This document shows, one piece after another, positions 44,407-54,600 of a DNA stretch of 64,000 bases. The stretch comes from Rhododendron vialii. Its lineage: Eukaryota > Streptophyta > Magnoliopsida > Ericales > Ericaceae. The DNA lies in contig NC_080558.1 in NCBI RefSeq assembly GCF_030253575.1, forward strand, positions 5,342,001 to 5,406,000. The letters run 5' to 3'. Each line of letters begins with the position of its first letter. The first letter of the stretch is position 1. The notes under the pieces were generated by a model. The model made no database searches, was not told the origin of the DNA, and worked only from the letters and a program-made list of their open reading frames with translations. Both the position numbers and the translations under genes were made by a program.

Positions 44407-46449
44407 TCATCCGCATATGGCATGTATATCTTGACATGAACTAGCATTTGGTTTCAACATTTCAATCTCCATCTCAATTAGCAGCAACTCTAAAATAGAA
44501 CAGATGTCATAAAACTCTGGGTGGGAACCATCTCCTGAAAGAAAAACATGCCCACTGTTGTTTAGTTCAATCCAACTACACCCAGGTTGCTTCTTCACTC
44601 CAATCTCTTTCATTCGAACCCAAATCTTCTCAGCGTCTTTTTTTCTCCCACTTTCAGTAAACATTTCAGCCAAAATCATGTACACACCAGAATTCCAAGG
44701 CTCTAACTCCAGAACCTTCTCCCCTGCAATCTCACCCACATTAACATTACTGTGAATTCTACACGCTCCCAACAAGGCACCCCAGACACTCGTGGAAGCT
44801 TCGATTCCATCATCTCTCATTTGATCCAAAAATCTCATTGCTTCATCTATATGTCCAAATCTACCGAGAAGATCGACAATGCAAGTGTAGTGCTCAGACA
44901 TAGGCTGAAGAAAATACTTGTACTTCATGATATAGAAGTAATACTTACCTTCTTCTACTAGTCCCGTGTGGCTACAAGCAGAAAGAACTCCAATAAAGGT
45001 TATTTGATTGGGTTTAATGGCGGTCAATCTCATTTGGTTGAACATGTGTAGGGCTTTTTCTCCGTTTCCATGGTGAGCGAATCCACCTATTATAGAATTC
45101 CAAGAAATCAAATCATGATTGGACATAGAAGAGAATACCATCAAGGATGAATCCATGTTTCCACATCTAGCATACATAGTAACCATAGCATTACAAACTG
45201 CGTTGAAAAAATCGAAACCCATCTTGATACTTTGTGCATGAGTCTGCTCACCAAGATTTAAAGATGGAAGGATTGAACCTATTGTGAGCACGCTAGTAAA
45301 CGTAAACTCATCCACTGGAAAACTTATCTCTCTCATTCTCATGAATAATTTCAAACCATCCTCTCCAAGATCATTTTCTCCTAACCCAAATATTGTGACA
45401 TTCCATAGTGTTATGTCTCGAATAGGTGCTGATTCAAAAAGTTCAACTGCAGTTTGAACCTCTCCTAAATGAAAATATCCGATAATTGTATTTGTTATGG
45501 ACACAACATCACCAAATGGGTTTTTGACAAGAACTGCATGAGCTTCTTTCACGAGCCCATTCTTTACTAATTCCATCAAGATTAGATTCCATGTTCTTGG
45601 GCATTTTTGTGGCATCTCCCAGAAAAGCCTCATAGCATCACTAAGACGCTGAACATTCACCAACCCGGTTATAATCCCATTCCAGGAATTCCAGTCTCGC
45701 TCAGGCATTTTGTGAAATAAAACTTCCCCGATTTCTAAATACCCATTATCAATATAGCCAGTTATCATTGTATTCCAAGCTTGCACATCTCTTACATTTA
45801 CGGGCATGCTTTCAAAAATTTCACGGGCATCACCAATTCGTCCAGCACTCAGTAACCCAGACATCATTAAAGTCCAAGACACCACATTGCGTGCACCCAT
45901 TTCTTTAAACAACTCTTCAGCCAAATCCAAGTCTCCACGCTTTAGCAAACCTGTTATCATCAAGTTACAAGAAACCACATCTTTTAAAGGCATCCTATCA
46001 AAAATCCAAAAGGCTTCATCCATCAAACCATTACAAACAAACCCTGAAATCATAGAATTCCAAGTCACAACATCTCTGAGTGGCATACAATAAAAAACGT
46101 CCATAGCATTACTCACTTCACCGCATTGCATTAACCCCGATATCACCGTGTTATACGAGTAAATATCCCGGTCGGTCATTCGGTTATACAAAAGCATTGC
46201 TTGGTTGAGCTGCCCATTTTGGAAGTACCCGCGTATCATAGCATTCCATGTGACAGTGTTTCTCTGCGGCGTTGCGTCAAACAGGTTCTGGGCTTCCTCA
46301 ACAAGGCCATTCCTCATGTAATCTGAGATCTTGGAGTTGAGAGGCTTCAGATATACAGGGGTCTTCACTGTATAGTGTTTTTTTGATAGTGTTTGGTAGA
46401 GGGCTTTAGTCAGTTTGAGCGATGGAGCGAGACGAAAGGGGAACAACAT
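44407..46449 (-). CDS. Pentatricopeptide repeat protein, PLS-class with E domain
   Basis: A single-exon 680-residue protein. The N-terminal ~35 residues are rich in basic and hydroxylated residues with few acidic ones, like an organelle targeting peptide (mitochondrion more likely than plastid, by inference). About a dozen and a half 31-36-residue PPR motifs follow from residue ~40, with typical VVTWNSMISGFVCNGLMDEA, DLISWNSIIGGFAHHGNGEKA and ITFIGVLSACSHTGLVEEG words. The C-terminus carries an E-type extension (SVWGALLGACRIHSNVNVGE, PGCSWIELNNSGHVFLSGDGSHPE) and stops before a DYW deaminase domain. Known role of the class: sequence-specific RNA binding in organelles, commonly as C-to-U editing factors that recruit a deaminase in trans. 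The target RNA cannot be read from the sequence. The first Met is well placed. Confidence 0.93.
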   Translation of the reverse strand: MLFPFRLAPSLKLTKALYQTLSKKHYTVKTPVYLKPLNSKISDYMRNGLVEEAQNLFDATPQRNTVTWNAMIRGYFQNGQLNQAMLLYNRMTDRDIYSYNTVISGLMQCGEVSNAMDVFYCMPLRDVVTWNSMISGFVCNGLMDEAFWIFDRMPLKDVVSCNLMITGLLKRGDLDLAEELFKEMGARNVVSWTLMMSGLLSAGRIGDAREIFESMPVNVRDVQAWNTMITGYIDNGYLEIGEVLFHKMPERDWNSWNGIITGLVNVQRLSDAMRLFWEMPQKCPRTWNLILMELVKNGLVKEAHAVLVKNPFGDVVSITNTIIGYFHLGEVQTAVELFESAPIRDITLWNVTIFGLGENDLGEDGLKLFMRMREISFPVDEFTFTSVLTIGSILPSLNLGEQTHAQSIKMGFDFFNAVCNAMVTMYARCGNMDSSLMVFSSMSNHDLISWNSIIGGFAHHGNGEKALHMFNQMRLTAIKPNQITFIGVLSACSHTGLVEEGKYYFYIMKYKYFLQPMSEHYTCIVDLLGRFGHIDEAMRFLDQMRDDGIEASTSVWGALLGACRIHSNVNVGEIAGEKVLELEPWNSGVYMILAEMFTESGRKKDAEKIWVRMKEIGVKKQPGCSWIELNNSGHVFLSGDGSHPEFYDICSILELLLIEMEIEMLKPNASSCQDIHAICG

Positions 46450-46732
46450 AGTACTACTCGAATCGGCTCAACTACCCAGTCGAAGATGAAGAGAACAAAA
46501 AGAACAAGGCTTTGGTTACGAACAGAGTCCCATCAGATTCAGGACACTGTCTAGTGGACCTTGTGTGGTTTGATCATCCTCTCGGATCAATGTCTGATCA
46601 TGACAAGGTCTATTGCCTTGCCAACTAGCCAATCAGACACGAACCCCTTCTATAACTGATTCCCCATTTTGCTTACAGCTTTTCCCCCTCCCGAAGAAAT
46701 TTATTACACGTTAGGAGCTGACGATATGAAAC

Positions 46733-46890
46733 AAGACGGAGGCGGGGGCTCTGCTGCCTGGCAGGAGCAGCCGGCGCTACCCACACCTCAAAACTACATA
46801 GTTTTGAGGCAAAACTATCGGTCCCTTCTTCTTCGTCTGTTTTGATCTGCTGGGCGCCTGGGCCTCTTTTTTGCTCTCCTTTGTCCACAA
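46733..46890 (+). repeat. Repeat unit A, left copy (empty site)
   Basis: This segment (GGGGGCTCTGCTGCCTGGCAG ... GGGCCTCTTTTTTGCTCTCC) is present again in inverted orientation at 49612-49967. Here the palindrome CCTCAAAACTACATAGTTTTGAGG is uninterrupted, while in the other copy a Stowaway MITE sits in it. The parent element is not identified. Confidence 0.8.
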
Positions 46891-47382
46891 AAACAATTCT
46901 CATGGGCACAAAAAATAAAATAAAAACCTGAATTAGACATGCGGTAGTGTGCAGATCAAAAAAAAAAAGAAAAAGACGTGGTAGTGCGTACGACTGCTAA
47001 ATAAACCAAGCTATTCGAGTTTGAGCACGTTCGTTCATTAAAAATTTGTTCAAAATTGGTTTGTCACATAAACAAACTAAGCTTAAACATTTTTTTTGAA
47101 GCTCCTTAAGATTTTAAACCAAGCTTAAACAAGCTAATACTTGGTTCATTCAGATAATTATGTGTAAAAAGTTCAAGTTACTCAAGATCGACTCGTGTTT
47201 GGCTTGATTAAAGCTCGTTTGAGATCGGCTTATCTCATAAACAAGCTAAGCTCGAACATATTTTTGAATCTTTTCCAAATTTTCAAACCAAGCTTAATCA
47301 ACTACCTACTTGACTTGTTTGCTTCATTTATCACCCATAGTAATGCAAGCATCAAATGACAAAAAAACAATTCTCATGGGCA
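46888..47382. repeat. ~20-bp direct repeat bracketing a degenerate GAGCTCGAAC-type segment
   Basis: AAAAACAATTCTCATGGGCA occurs at 46889-46908 and 47363-47382, and similarity continues loosely beyond both (A-run, then AACCT). Between them lies DNA with repeated AACAAGCTAAGCTYRAACAT words, like a decayed relative of the 36586 element. The bracketing repeat could be a long target duplication or part of a segmental duplication. Confidence 0.45.
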
Positions 47383-47502
47383 AAAAAAAAAAACCTCAAT
47401 CTCCACCATTAGGTTCCCAATCATAAATATAATTATTCACAACTTTTTATACAGTTTTTATATTTTAAAATATAGTTAAAAATTAAGTGCTCCAATTTTT
47501 AA

Positions 47503-49346
47503 TGTAATACCCATTCCGGATATTTCGGTATTTCAATTACTTTAAATTAAACTATGTGTTTTAGGGATTTAAATCGTAAATAATAGAACTTGCAAGGGTC
47601 CTGTGTGTGATTTGTGATTGAAGTATAAGTTAGGACGTGGTTCCGCTTGCATGTGATAAATTCTCATGTGCCCTTATATAGCAAAATATCCCGGAGATAT
47701 TTATCTTTCTCCATACGTATCTTTATTTTTACGTAGAGAGAGAGGCGACAGAAGAGAAGGAAGAGGAGGGCGGAGACTACGGTCTGTTCTTTACAAAATT
47801 ATTCAAGGTACCTAGAAAGCTTTTAAATTTATGGTGTTTTTATTGAAGGTTCATTAGTATGTCTATTGTGTCGTGTTAAATTTCTGAGAAATGTGAAAAA
47901 AGATAAAAATTGAAAATCAAGCTGTGGTCAAGATCCTATTTTTTAACAGACAGCTTACAAAACTGCGTCTTTTATCAATTTTTTTATAATTAAGCGATCC
48001 TCCTGATTATGGGTCCATATGAGTCTAAAAGATTGATAAGTTTGTGATGCTTTGGCGTTGGAATTACTGAAAAATATAAAGTATTCGATTTTTAATGAAT
48101 TTTCGAACACAGACCGTTTTGCTGAAAATTATGCTTCGCTGCACAGAATTTTTGAGTTTGGAAGTGATTTTGACTAGGTTTCTTCATTGTGAAAAATCTG
48201 AGAAAAACCAGGGATGAATATTGGTGTGTGGTAATAGTGTGTACCAAATTTGGGATTTATTATATGCATATTCTAAGTTTGGCAGATTTTACAAGTTGGT
48301 ATATCCCTGCTGAATTTTGTATTTGCTGCACTGACACATTTTGAGAAAATTGTCATATCTTTTAGCTCGGGTTTCGAGTTAGCTTACGGGTTGTTGATTC
48401 TGAAATTAGACTCGTATGTCTTTCGAAATATGTGAAGGTTGTGGCTTAGTTTGTACCAGGTTAAATCAGGTTTTGATTTGAAGTTGATAGACGTGCAGAA
48501 TCTGTGATTTTGGACAAATTTTTGTGTAGTTTTGGACGAGCATAACTTTATCATCCGGACTTCGTTTTTAACAAATTTTATATCAAAATTTATGTACTGG
48601 AGATGAACTTTCTAATGGTGGTGGTTTCATGATCTGGTTTTAAACTTATAAGAAGTTATAGGCAGAATACGATAGGCTGGTCGTAGATTTCAAACCAAAT
48701 GTAGGGTTATGTGGTGTTTGAGTGTTACGCTTGTTTAGGGACACTTCTAAACCTTTGAGATGGACCTGCTAGTATGCGTTAAGCATCTTTAATCTATTGT
48801 TGGTATTATAGATTGTTGTTAGAAGTTAGTTTTGACATTTAAACGTTCAATAAACTAATATGGTTAACTTGTGATTAGGTGTCAAGCCAGTCAGTTGGGA
48901 GAGGCCGAAACCGTAAGTTCGGCGTACCTCGATCGATACAAAAGTGAGTGTGTTTGATATGGTTGTTCTCCATATAATATTGCTGTGGTGGTGAGTGTAT
49001 ATCTTGCTATTCGTGATTCGCTTTCGATATGGTTATTTTTAATGAAATGTTGTAGTGAGGGGTGTATATTATGCTATTGTTGTTTAGCTTTTGATATGTT
49101 GTGAATGTTTGAGTGTGAGGCACACCATGTCGTAAGCCATATCGTTCAATGGACGATGGTTGTGAGCATGGTGTGTGGGACACGAGATTTATTTGTGATA
49201 TGCGTGTTTGATGAAAATGCATGCTAATGGGTGTTGATTTATTTCTGACAGGTTATGAGGTGTGGTTTGGTCTTCTGTGTGGAATGTCACGTAGTCGCGC
49301 CGACTCGGGCCCACTTTGGGTGCTGTTTTGCAGGGCGGGGCATGCA
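47503..49346 (+). mobile_element. Solo LTR of 1.84 kb with TTTAA target duplication
   Basis: Starts TGTAATACCCATTCCGG and ends GGGCGGGGCATGCA. The 5-mer TTTAA flanks both sides (47498-47502 and 49347-49351). There is no coding sequence, primer site or purine tract. TGTAAYACCC starts and a GGGGC end are common in plant Ty3/gypsy LTRs, so a gypsy origin is likely but not proven. It is unusually long for a solo LTR. Confidence 0.72.
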
Positions 49347-49611
49347 TTTAATCTATTCGTACTGGTACGAATATCTTAATTTTTCTAATAATTTATCTTA
49401 AAGAGTCATAATTAATATTTATCTCTGGGACTCTCATAATTAAATATATGCTCTTCATTTGGTTTTATGATTCTCTTAGGGCTCTCATATGGGAGCATTA
49501 GAGTCAAAAATTAATTATTACCATTTAGAAAAAAATATCATAAAAATAAGATTTTTGTACCAGTGCAAACCGATTGAAAATTCGTACCATATGTCTATTT
49601 AGTTTTTTTTT

Positions 49612-49967
49612 GGACAAAAGAGAGCAAAAAAGAGGCCCAGCAGATCAAAATAGAAGAAGAAGAGGACTAATAGTTTTGCCTCAAAACTATGTACTCCCTC
49701 CGTCTCAAATTATTTGTCTGATCTGCAAAATGATAACTTAAAAATAATGCAATTTTTTCAAGTAAAAATTCAAACTTTTTTCATAAATTAAAAATACTCA
49801 TTGATATCTAGTAAGTTGTTGAATTTTTTTTAATTTTTTCTTGCAAAAATTGTATTATTTTTTACACTCCATTTTGCAGACCGAACAATCATTTTGAAAC
49901 GGAAAGAGTACTAGTTTTAAGGCGTGGGTAGCGCCTGCTGCTCCTACTAGGCAGCAGAGCCCCCACA
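49612..49967 (-). repeat. Repeat unit A, right inverted copy carrying a MITE
   Basis: In reverse complement this matches 46733-46890 (GGGGGCTCTGCTGCC, GGAGCAGCAGGCGCTACCCAC, CAAAACTATTAGTCC, TTTGATCTGCTGGGC), with the MITE at 49694-49908 inserted inside. Outside the two units, short stretches ending GATATGAAACAA (46724-46735 and 50000-50011) are in direct, not inverted, orientation. Confidence 0.78.
49694..49908. mobile_element. Stowaway-like MITE inserted in repeat unit A
   Basis: Begins CTCCCTCCGTCTCAAATTA and ends GAAACGGAAAGAG, with TA on both sides (49692-49693 and 49909-49910). The inverted copy at 46733 gives the unoccupied site, so the boundaries are visible by comparison. The ends are degenerate on the right. 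A sequence with similar ends and interior words lies at 51810-52008. Confidence 0.82.
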
Positions 49968-50255
49968 TAAGACTTGTTAATTTATGCATGAGGAGAGTTG
50001 ATATGAAACAAAATTTAATCAACGAGACGCAAGCACACATGAGCTGAACGCGGCGAAGTTTAACGAACTTAGAGCCCGTTTCAGAAAATATTCTTAAAAA
50101 ATAAGTACTTATTTCATATTTTTAAATTCAAAAATAATATAAATGAAAAATAATTTTTTGATTTTTTTTGCATCGTATTAAAGATCTCAATGAAATCTTT
50201 CAAACAAGATCTATATTGCGTATTTTTAGATTTCAATAAGATTGAAAGAGCTCTG

Positions 50256-50624
50256 CTAACAGCAGAGACAATTCGCAGAGAACCACACAGAGACAAACGC
50301 GTTTGGCCCCATTTCGGGTCCCAAAAAATTCTAGAAAAATATCCATAAATTTTTGAATATTATTTTATGGGGCCCTGTAAAAAATTAGCTCCAGTGGATA
50401 TCGGTAAGTATTACTTTTTGATTCGTAAGGGCGAACTGAGCAGTTTCGCCCCTACGAATCAAAAAATAATACTTACCGATATCCACTGGAGCTGATTTTT
50501 TACAGGACCCCATAAAATAATATTCAAAAATTTTTGGATATTTTTCTAAATTTTTTTGGTCCCCGAAATAGAGCCAAACGCATTTGTCTCTGCGTGGTTC
50601 TCTGCGAATTGTCTGTGCTGTTAG
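50256..50624. mobile_element. Long foldback element (two ~182-bp arms)
   Basis: CTAACAGCAGAGACAATTCG at the left is mirrored by CGAATTGTCTGTGCTGTTAG at the right. The two arms pair almost end to end (more than 90% by eye) and meet at a loop of only a few bases near 50438-50441. No target duplication is obvious. A transcript would form a very long near-perfect hairpin. There is no coding capacity; open frames here read the arms. Confidence 0.85.
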
Positions 50625-51390
50625 AATTTGTGAGAAAGTGGAGACATAAGAGTGTTCCGTTGGAGAAAATCCTTCGGAATGCAATGCGGTAATACTAAGA
50701 TTTAGCACTGACAAAGAATATTCAAGATGAACAAGTTGATTTTGAACAAACTTTGATGAACAAGTACTTTAGTACAAAGCCGTTCAGGGGGAGAAAAAGG
50801 TACAGTACTTCAGTACAAACGAGAGGAATAAACGACAGTTCTGTTCTGTTCTCTCCGTTAACAGACGAACCGTGAGGAGGTGGAGGTCAGCGTAATTTCG
50901 CAAACCTGAAGGGGGGGAAGTGTCTTCGAAAGTACAAACCTCAGGGGAAGTCAATGTAATCTAATCCAAAAGTCATTTTTCATTTTTTTTTTTTTGGTGA
51001 AGCGGAAAATCAAAAAGTCATTTTCACCCCAAACAAAATCTATCAAAAAATAACCATTCGGATCCAACGGTGAGGAAAGCGAAACGGGAAATGGAGTATA
51101 ATAAACAATAGGCGCATCATAGCACAAAGCCACGTAAATGCCATGTCATACGCTCTCTATAAAGAACTATGTAAGGTTTCTGATAGGTGTTTTTTTTTTT
51201 TTTTTTTGACTTTTTCTTGTTTTGTTGTTATTTAAAGTAATGATTTTTTTTCAAATATTTATTAGCATAAAGCCACGTAGATGGCAGGTCATACGCAGGC
51301 TAAGATACGCCCGAGGTGTACGCGTTTCACAGTACTGATTTTCCTCAACAAGCAGCGGCCGTAAAAGCTAAAAAACCAGTGGTGAAGGAA
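50625..51390. other. Upstream region of the G3BP-like gene
   Basis: No gene seen. The sequence AGCCACGTARATG..ATGTCATACGC appears twice (about 51129-51152 and 51271-51296), a short duplication around a T-run, and may be part of the promoter. Confidence 0.4.
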
Positions 51391-51397
51391 GAAGCAC

Positions 51398-51430
51398 TAT
51401 ATATACGAGCAAAGCAGATTTTAGGGTTTT
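51398..51430 (+). promoter_or_regulatory. TATA box and telo-box-like motif of the G3BP-like gene
   Basis: TATATATA at 51398-51405 is followed about 16 bp later by TTAGGGTTTT (51421-51430), a telo-box-like motif found near the transcription start of many plant translation and RNA-processing genes. A CT-rich leader of about 200 bp then leads to the start codon at 51660. Confidence 0.55.
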
Positions 51431-51659
51431 TCTTCACTTTCTCACTCTATATCTCTCTTTCACTACATTCGTTTCTCTCTCTAAATCTCATTCTCATAAT
51501 CATCAGATCTTTCTGTGTCTCTCTCTCCCTCTCTGGGAAAGCCTCGCTGGTTTTGCTATTAAAGGGGTATCTTTTCGATTGTGTCGCATTGTAGATCTAG
51601 GGTTTTGATTGGGGTTCAAGGGTTTTGTGTTTTGTGTTTTGTTTCTGTCCCGACTCGTC

Positions 51660-54600
51660 ATGGCGACCCCGTTTCACTTGCCCGTAACTGCTGCTCAGGT
51701 ACACACACACACACTCTCTCTCTCTCTCTGAAGCACGAAAATAAGACTGTTATGTTTGAGGATGATTATCCGATCGACGTGAGATTTAACATTAATTATG
51801 AAAATAGTACTCCCTCTGTTTCGAGAAGATTGTCTGGTCCGCGAAAACGACAATAAAAAAAATTTGAACTTTTTTTCGATGAATTACAAGAACTTAGTGA
51901 AATCTAGTAACTTGCGACAGAAAGTTGATTTTTGATTTTTTTTTTGTGACAAATATGCATTATGTTTAAATTTTCGTTGCAAACCGGATAATCTTTGAGG
52001 GACGGAGGTAGTGTTAAGTGTTAACAGAGAGTTATCGGCTTGGCTTCGTCCCGAACCAAGGAGGTTGGGGGAAATAGTGAGGAGAAATTTGAAAGATTTG
52101 GTCTTTTGGAAAACCAATAGGAGAGAGAATTTTAGTGGGTGAGGTGGGTTTTTGTAGAATTTTCAATTTTTTAAAATGGGAGTAGAAGTATGTGCTTTAT
52201 CTGCTTTCCCTCACCAAAAGATCGTGTTTTGTGGTGAATTCAGGTTGGGACGTACTTTGTTGGGCAGTATTACCAAGTGCTTCAGCACCATCCTGATTTG
52301 GTTCACCAGTTTTACAGCGACGCCAGCACTATGCTTCGAATCGAGGAGCACGCAAGAGAGGCAGCCTCTGGAATGCTGGTATTATGATTTAGGATTATCT
52401 CTGTTTGTGTAGTTATTACAGTTTTACCGAAACATCAATAGCCATTGGCCAATGCAGGAATTTGATTTTGAGGGGATTAAATGCAAAATTATTTTTAGTT
52501 TGGAGGGATTATACTGGAAAAAGTTCAACTTTCAAGGGGTAACGTAAAATTGTCAAGATTTTGAAGGGGCCAAACCACTGAATTATGTTATAAGTACCAA
52601 AGTATATGTATCAACATAAATGAGATTGCTCAAACGCTTGGGGCTGCCGTGGCCCTGGTCTGCACCCCTTTCTATCTGCCACTGTCAAATGATGAGAACT
52701 TCCTTTAGGGAATCAGGAAATGACTTATTTTTGTGTACTTAAGAGTCAAGTGAGCAATGATTGTTGTTCTGTCATTTGATATCTTCACGATTTGCTTGCC
52801 ATATACATATATGATAAGCACTTCATCAAGGACGAAACAAGAGAACACAAATGCTTAACATTGAAATCAGCTCGATTTGCATGCATGGATTCATGAGAAG
52901 GGAGCATAGTTCTGAATACCGTTTCGGACAGGGTACCGGTTTTCCTACTGGTACGGTACGTACCGGTACCGGTCAGGTACCGGGTACCGTTTCGGATTTA
53001 CCGCAACTACAATATATATAATAATTATATATAATTATAATTCAAAAAAATCCCTCATATCAAGAAATTCATCATAAAATATCTATATTAAGACAACAAA
53101 ATTCACCATTTGGAGTCCAAAATCAAACATTGCAAGTGTATAAATCGCGCAGAAAAATTCTATTAACAATAATACTTGTCATAAGACGTTGTTACTGATT
53201 CACGATCATAATAAATAAATTGTTGTTGTTGGGATTTTGGTGTGAAGTCATAAAACATTGTGTTTGCCTTTTTGTCCCACATTGCTTAGTTACAAAACTC
53301 TTTTCCACCTTAAAAGACTTTGCACATTAGTGAGCTTGTGAATGAAAATCCAAGGAGAGGTCTCGCGCGCTCGGGAAAACAGACCATGGCCGAATGCAAT
53401 TTGGAAAAATTGATTCGGAAACCAATTAACCGGGTGCGCGTCACGGGTTATTCGCGCGCAGGGGGGGTGCAAATCCGGGATTTTGAGCCTCGCGCACGTA
53501 CTATAGATAAACCCATGTTTTGCTAAAATTCTTAAACCTCTTTTAATTGACGTTCCAGAAAAAAAAAAAACAAAACCAATTTTTTTTTTCCCTTTTTAGC
53601 GTTCCAGAAAACACAGGAAAAAAAAAAAAAAAACTGCAACATTCCGGACGGAATTTCCGGTATTTGTTTTCCGGCCGGTATTTCCCGAAACGGCCGGTAC
53701 CGAGCGGTACCGACCGGTATTTGGCCCGGAACGGTATTGGGGTGTTAGGGTACCGGTTTTCTTCGATTCCGGTACGTACCGGCCGGTACGGAACGGGATT
53801 GACAACTATGGAAGGGAGAAAATGTAATAAACAGAGAATCCATGGAAGACAAGAATGTGTATTTATAACGATGACTCGTCATTAAAGGCCCTGAATTGAC
53901 TGTTTCAGCTCGATAATTGAATGGGGTGTCTGTCTGTTTTTGCTTCTTAAACTGATAACAATATAACGTTCATGGATTGGGTCTGAAGCTGAACTCTGAA
54001 GACTAGTATTTTGATCCTGACAAAGAACTACCTTGTACTCCTAGTAGTCTCCTACACATAAGAAAACCATTAACGATCAAGAAGTCATCATATGATACTT
54101 TCTTGAAGATTCTATTCGATAGGTCCCATAAAAATAGATCCCTATTAACCAATTAGAACAAAAAATTTGGTGTATAAGGAGAACTGCTTTTCTGTTGGGA
54201 AGGAAGTTGTGTCATATTAAGTTCTTGGTGGATGTACACGTACCTACCTAAGTGAAAAGAAGTTTCTTGCTCCTAATTTCAAAAGCAGAACCTTTTCTCT
54301 TCCATCATAGGAGTTTTATACAAAACAACGCCGCTGCCAGACGCATCCTAATGGTACAAAATGTTATCTTCGTAATCATGGCAATACATGGCTAATGATT
54401 AGCCGTCCGTGGTATATGGTAGTTCCTGCCTTTCTTCTCCTCCTTTGCCAGCATCCTTTTTTTTTTTTCCAACAACCCGTATAACATTAGCTATAGGCAG
54501 CAAAATGGACTTGTAGGGAATAAGGAGTTTGCCTCTTATGAAGGAGTGTGTAAGTTTTGGTCAAGGTGTCTATGTAGTAAGCCAATGTTACTCTTTACGT

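Noticed and set aside
44019-44447. 142-residue minus-strand frame overlapping the PPR stop
   Set aside because: Out of frame with the PPR gene and without a domain; most likely PPR 3' UTR.
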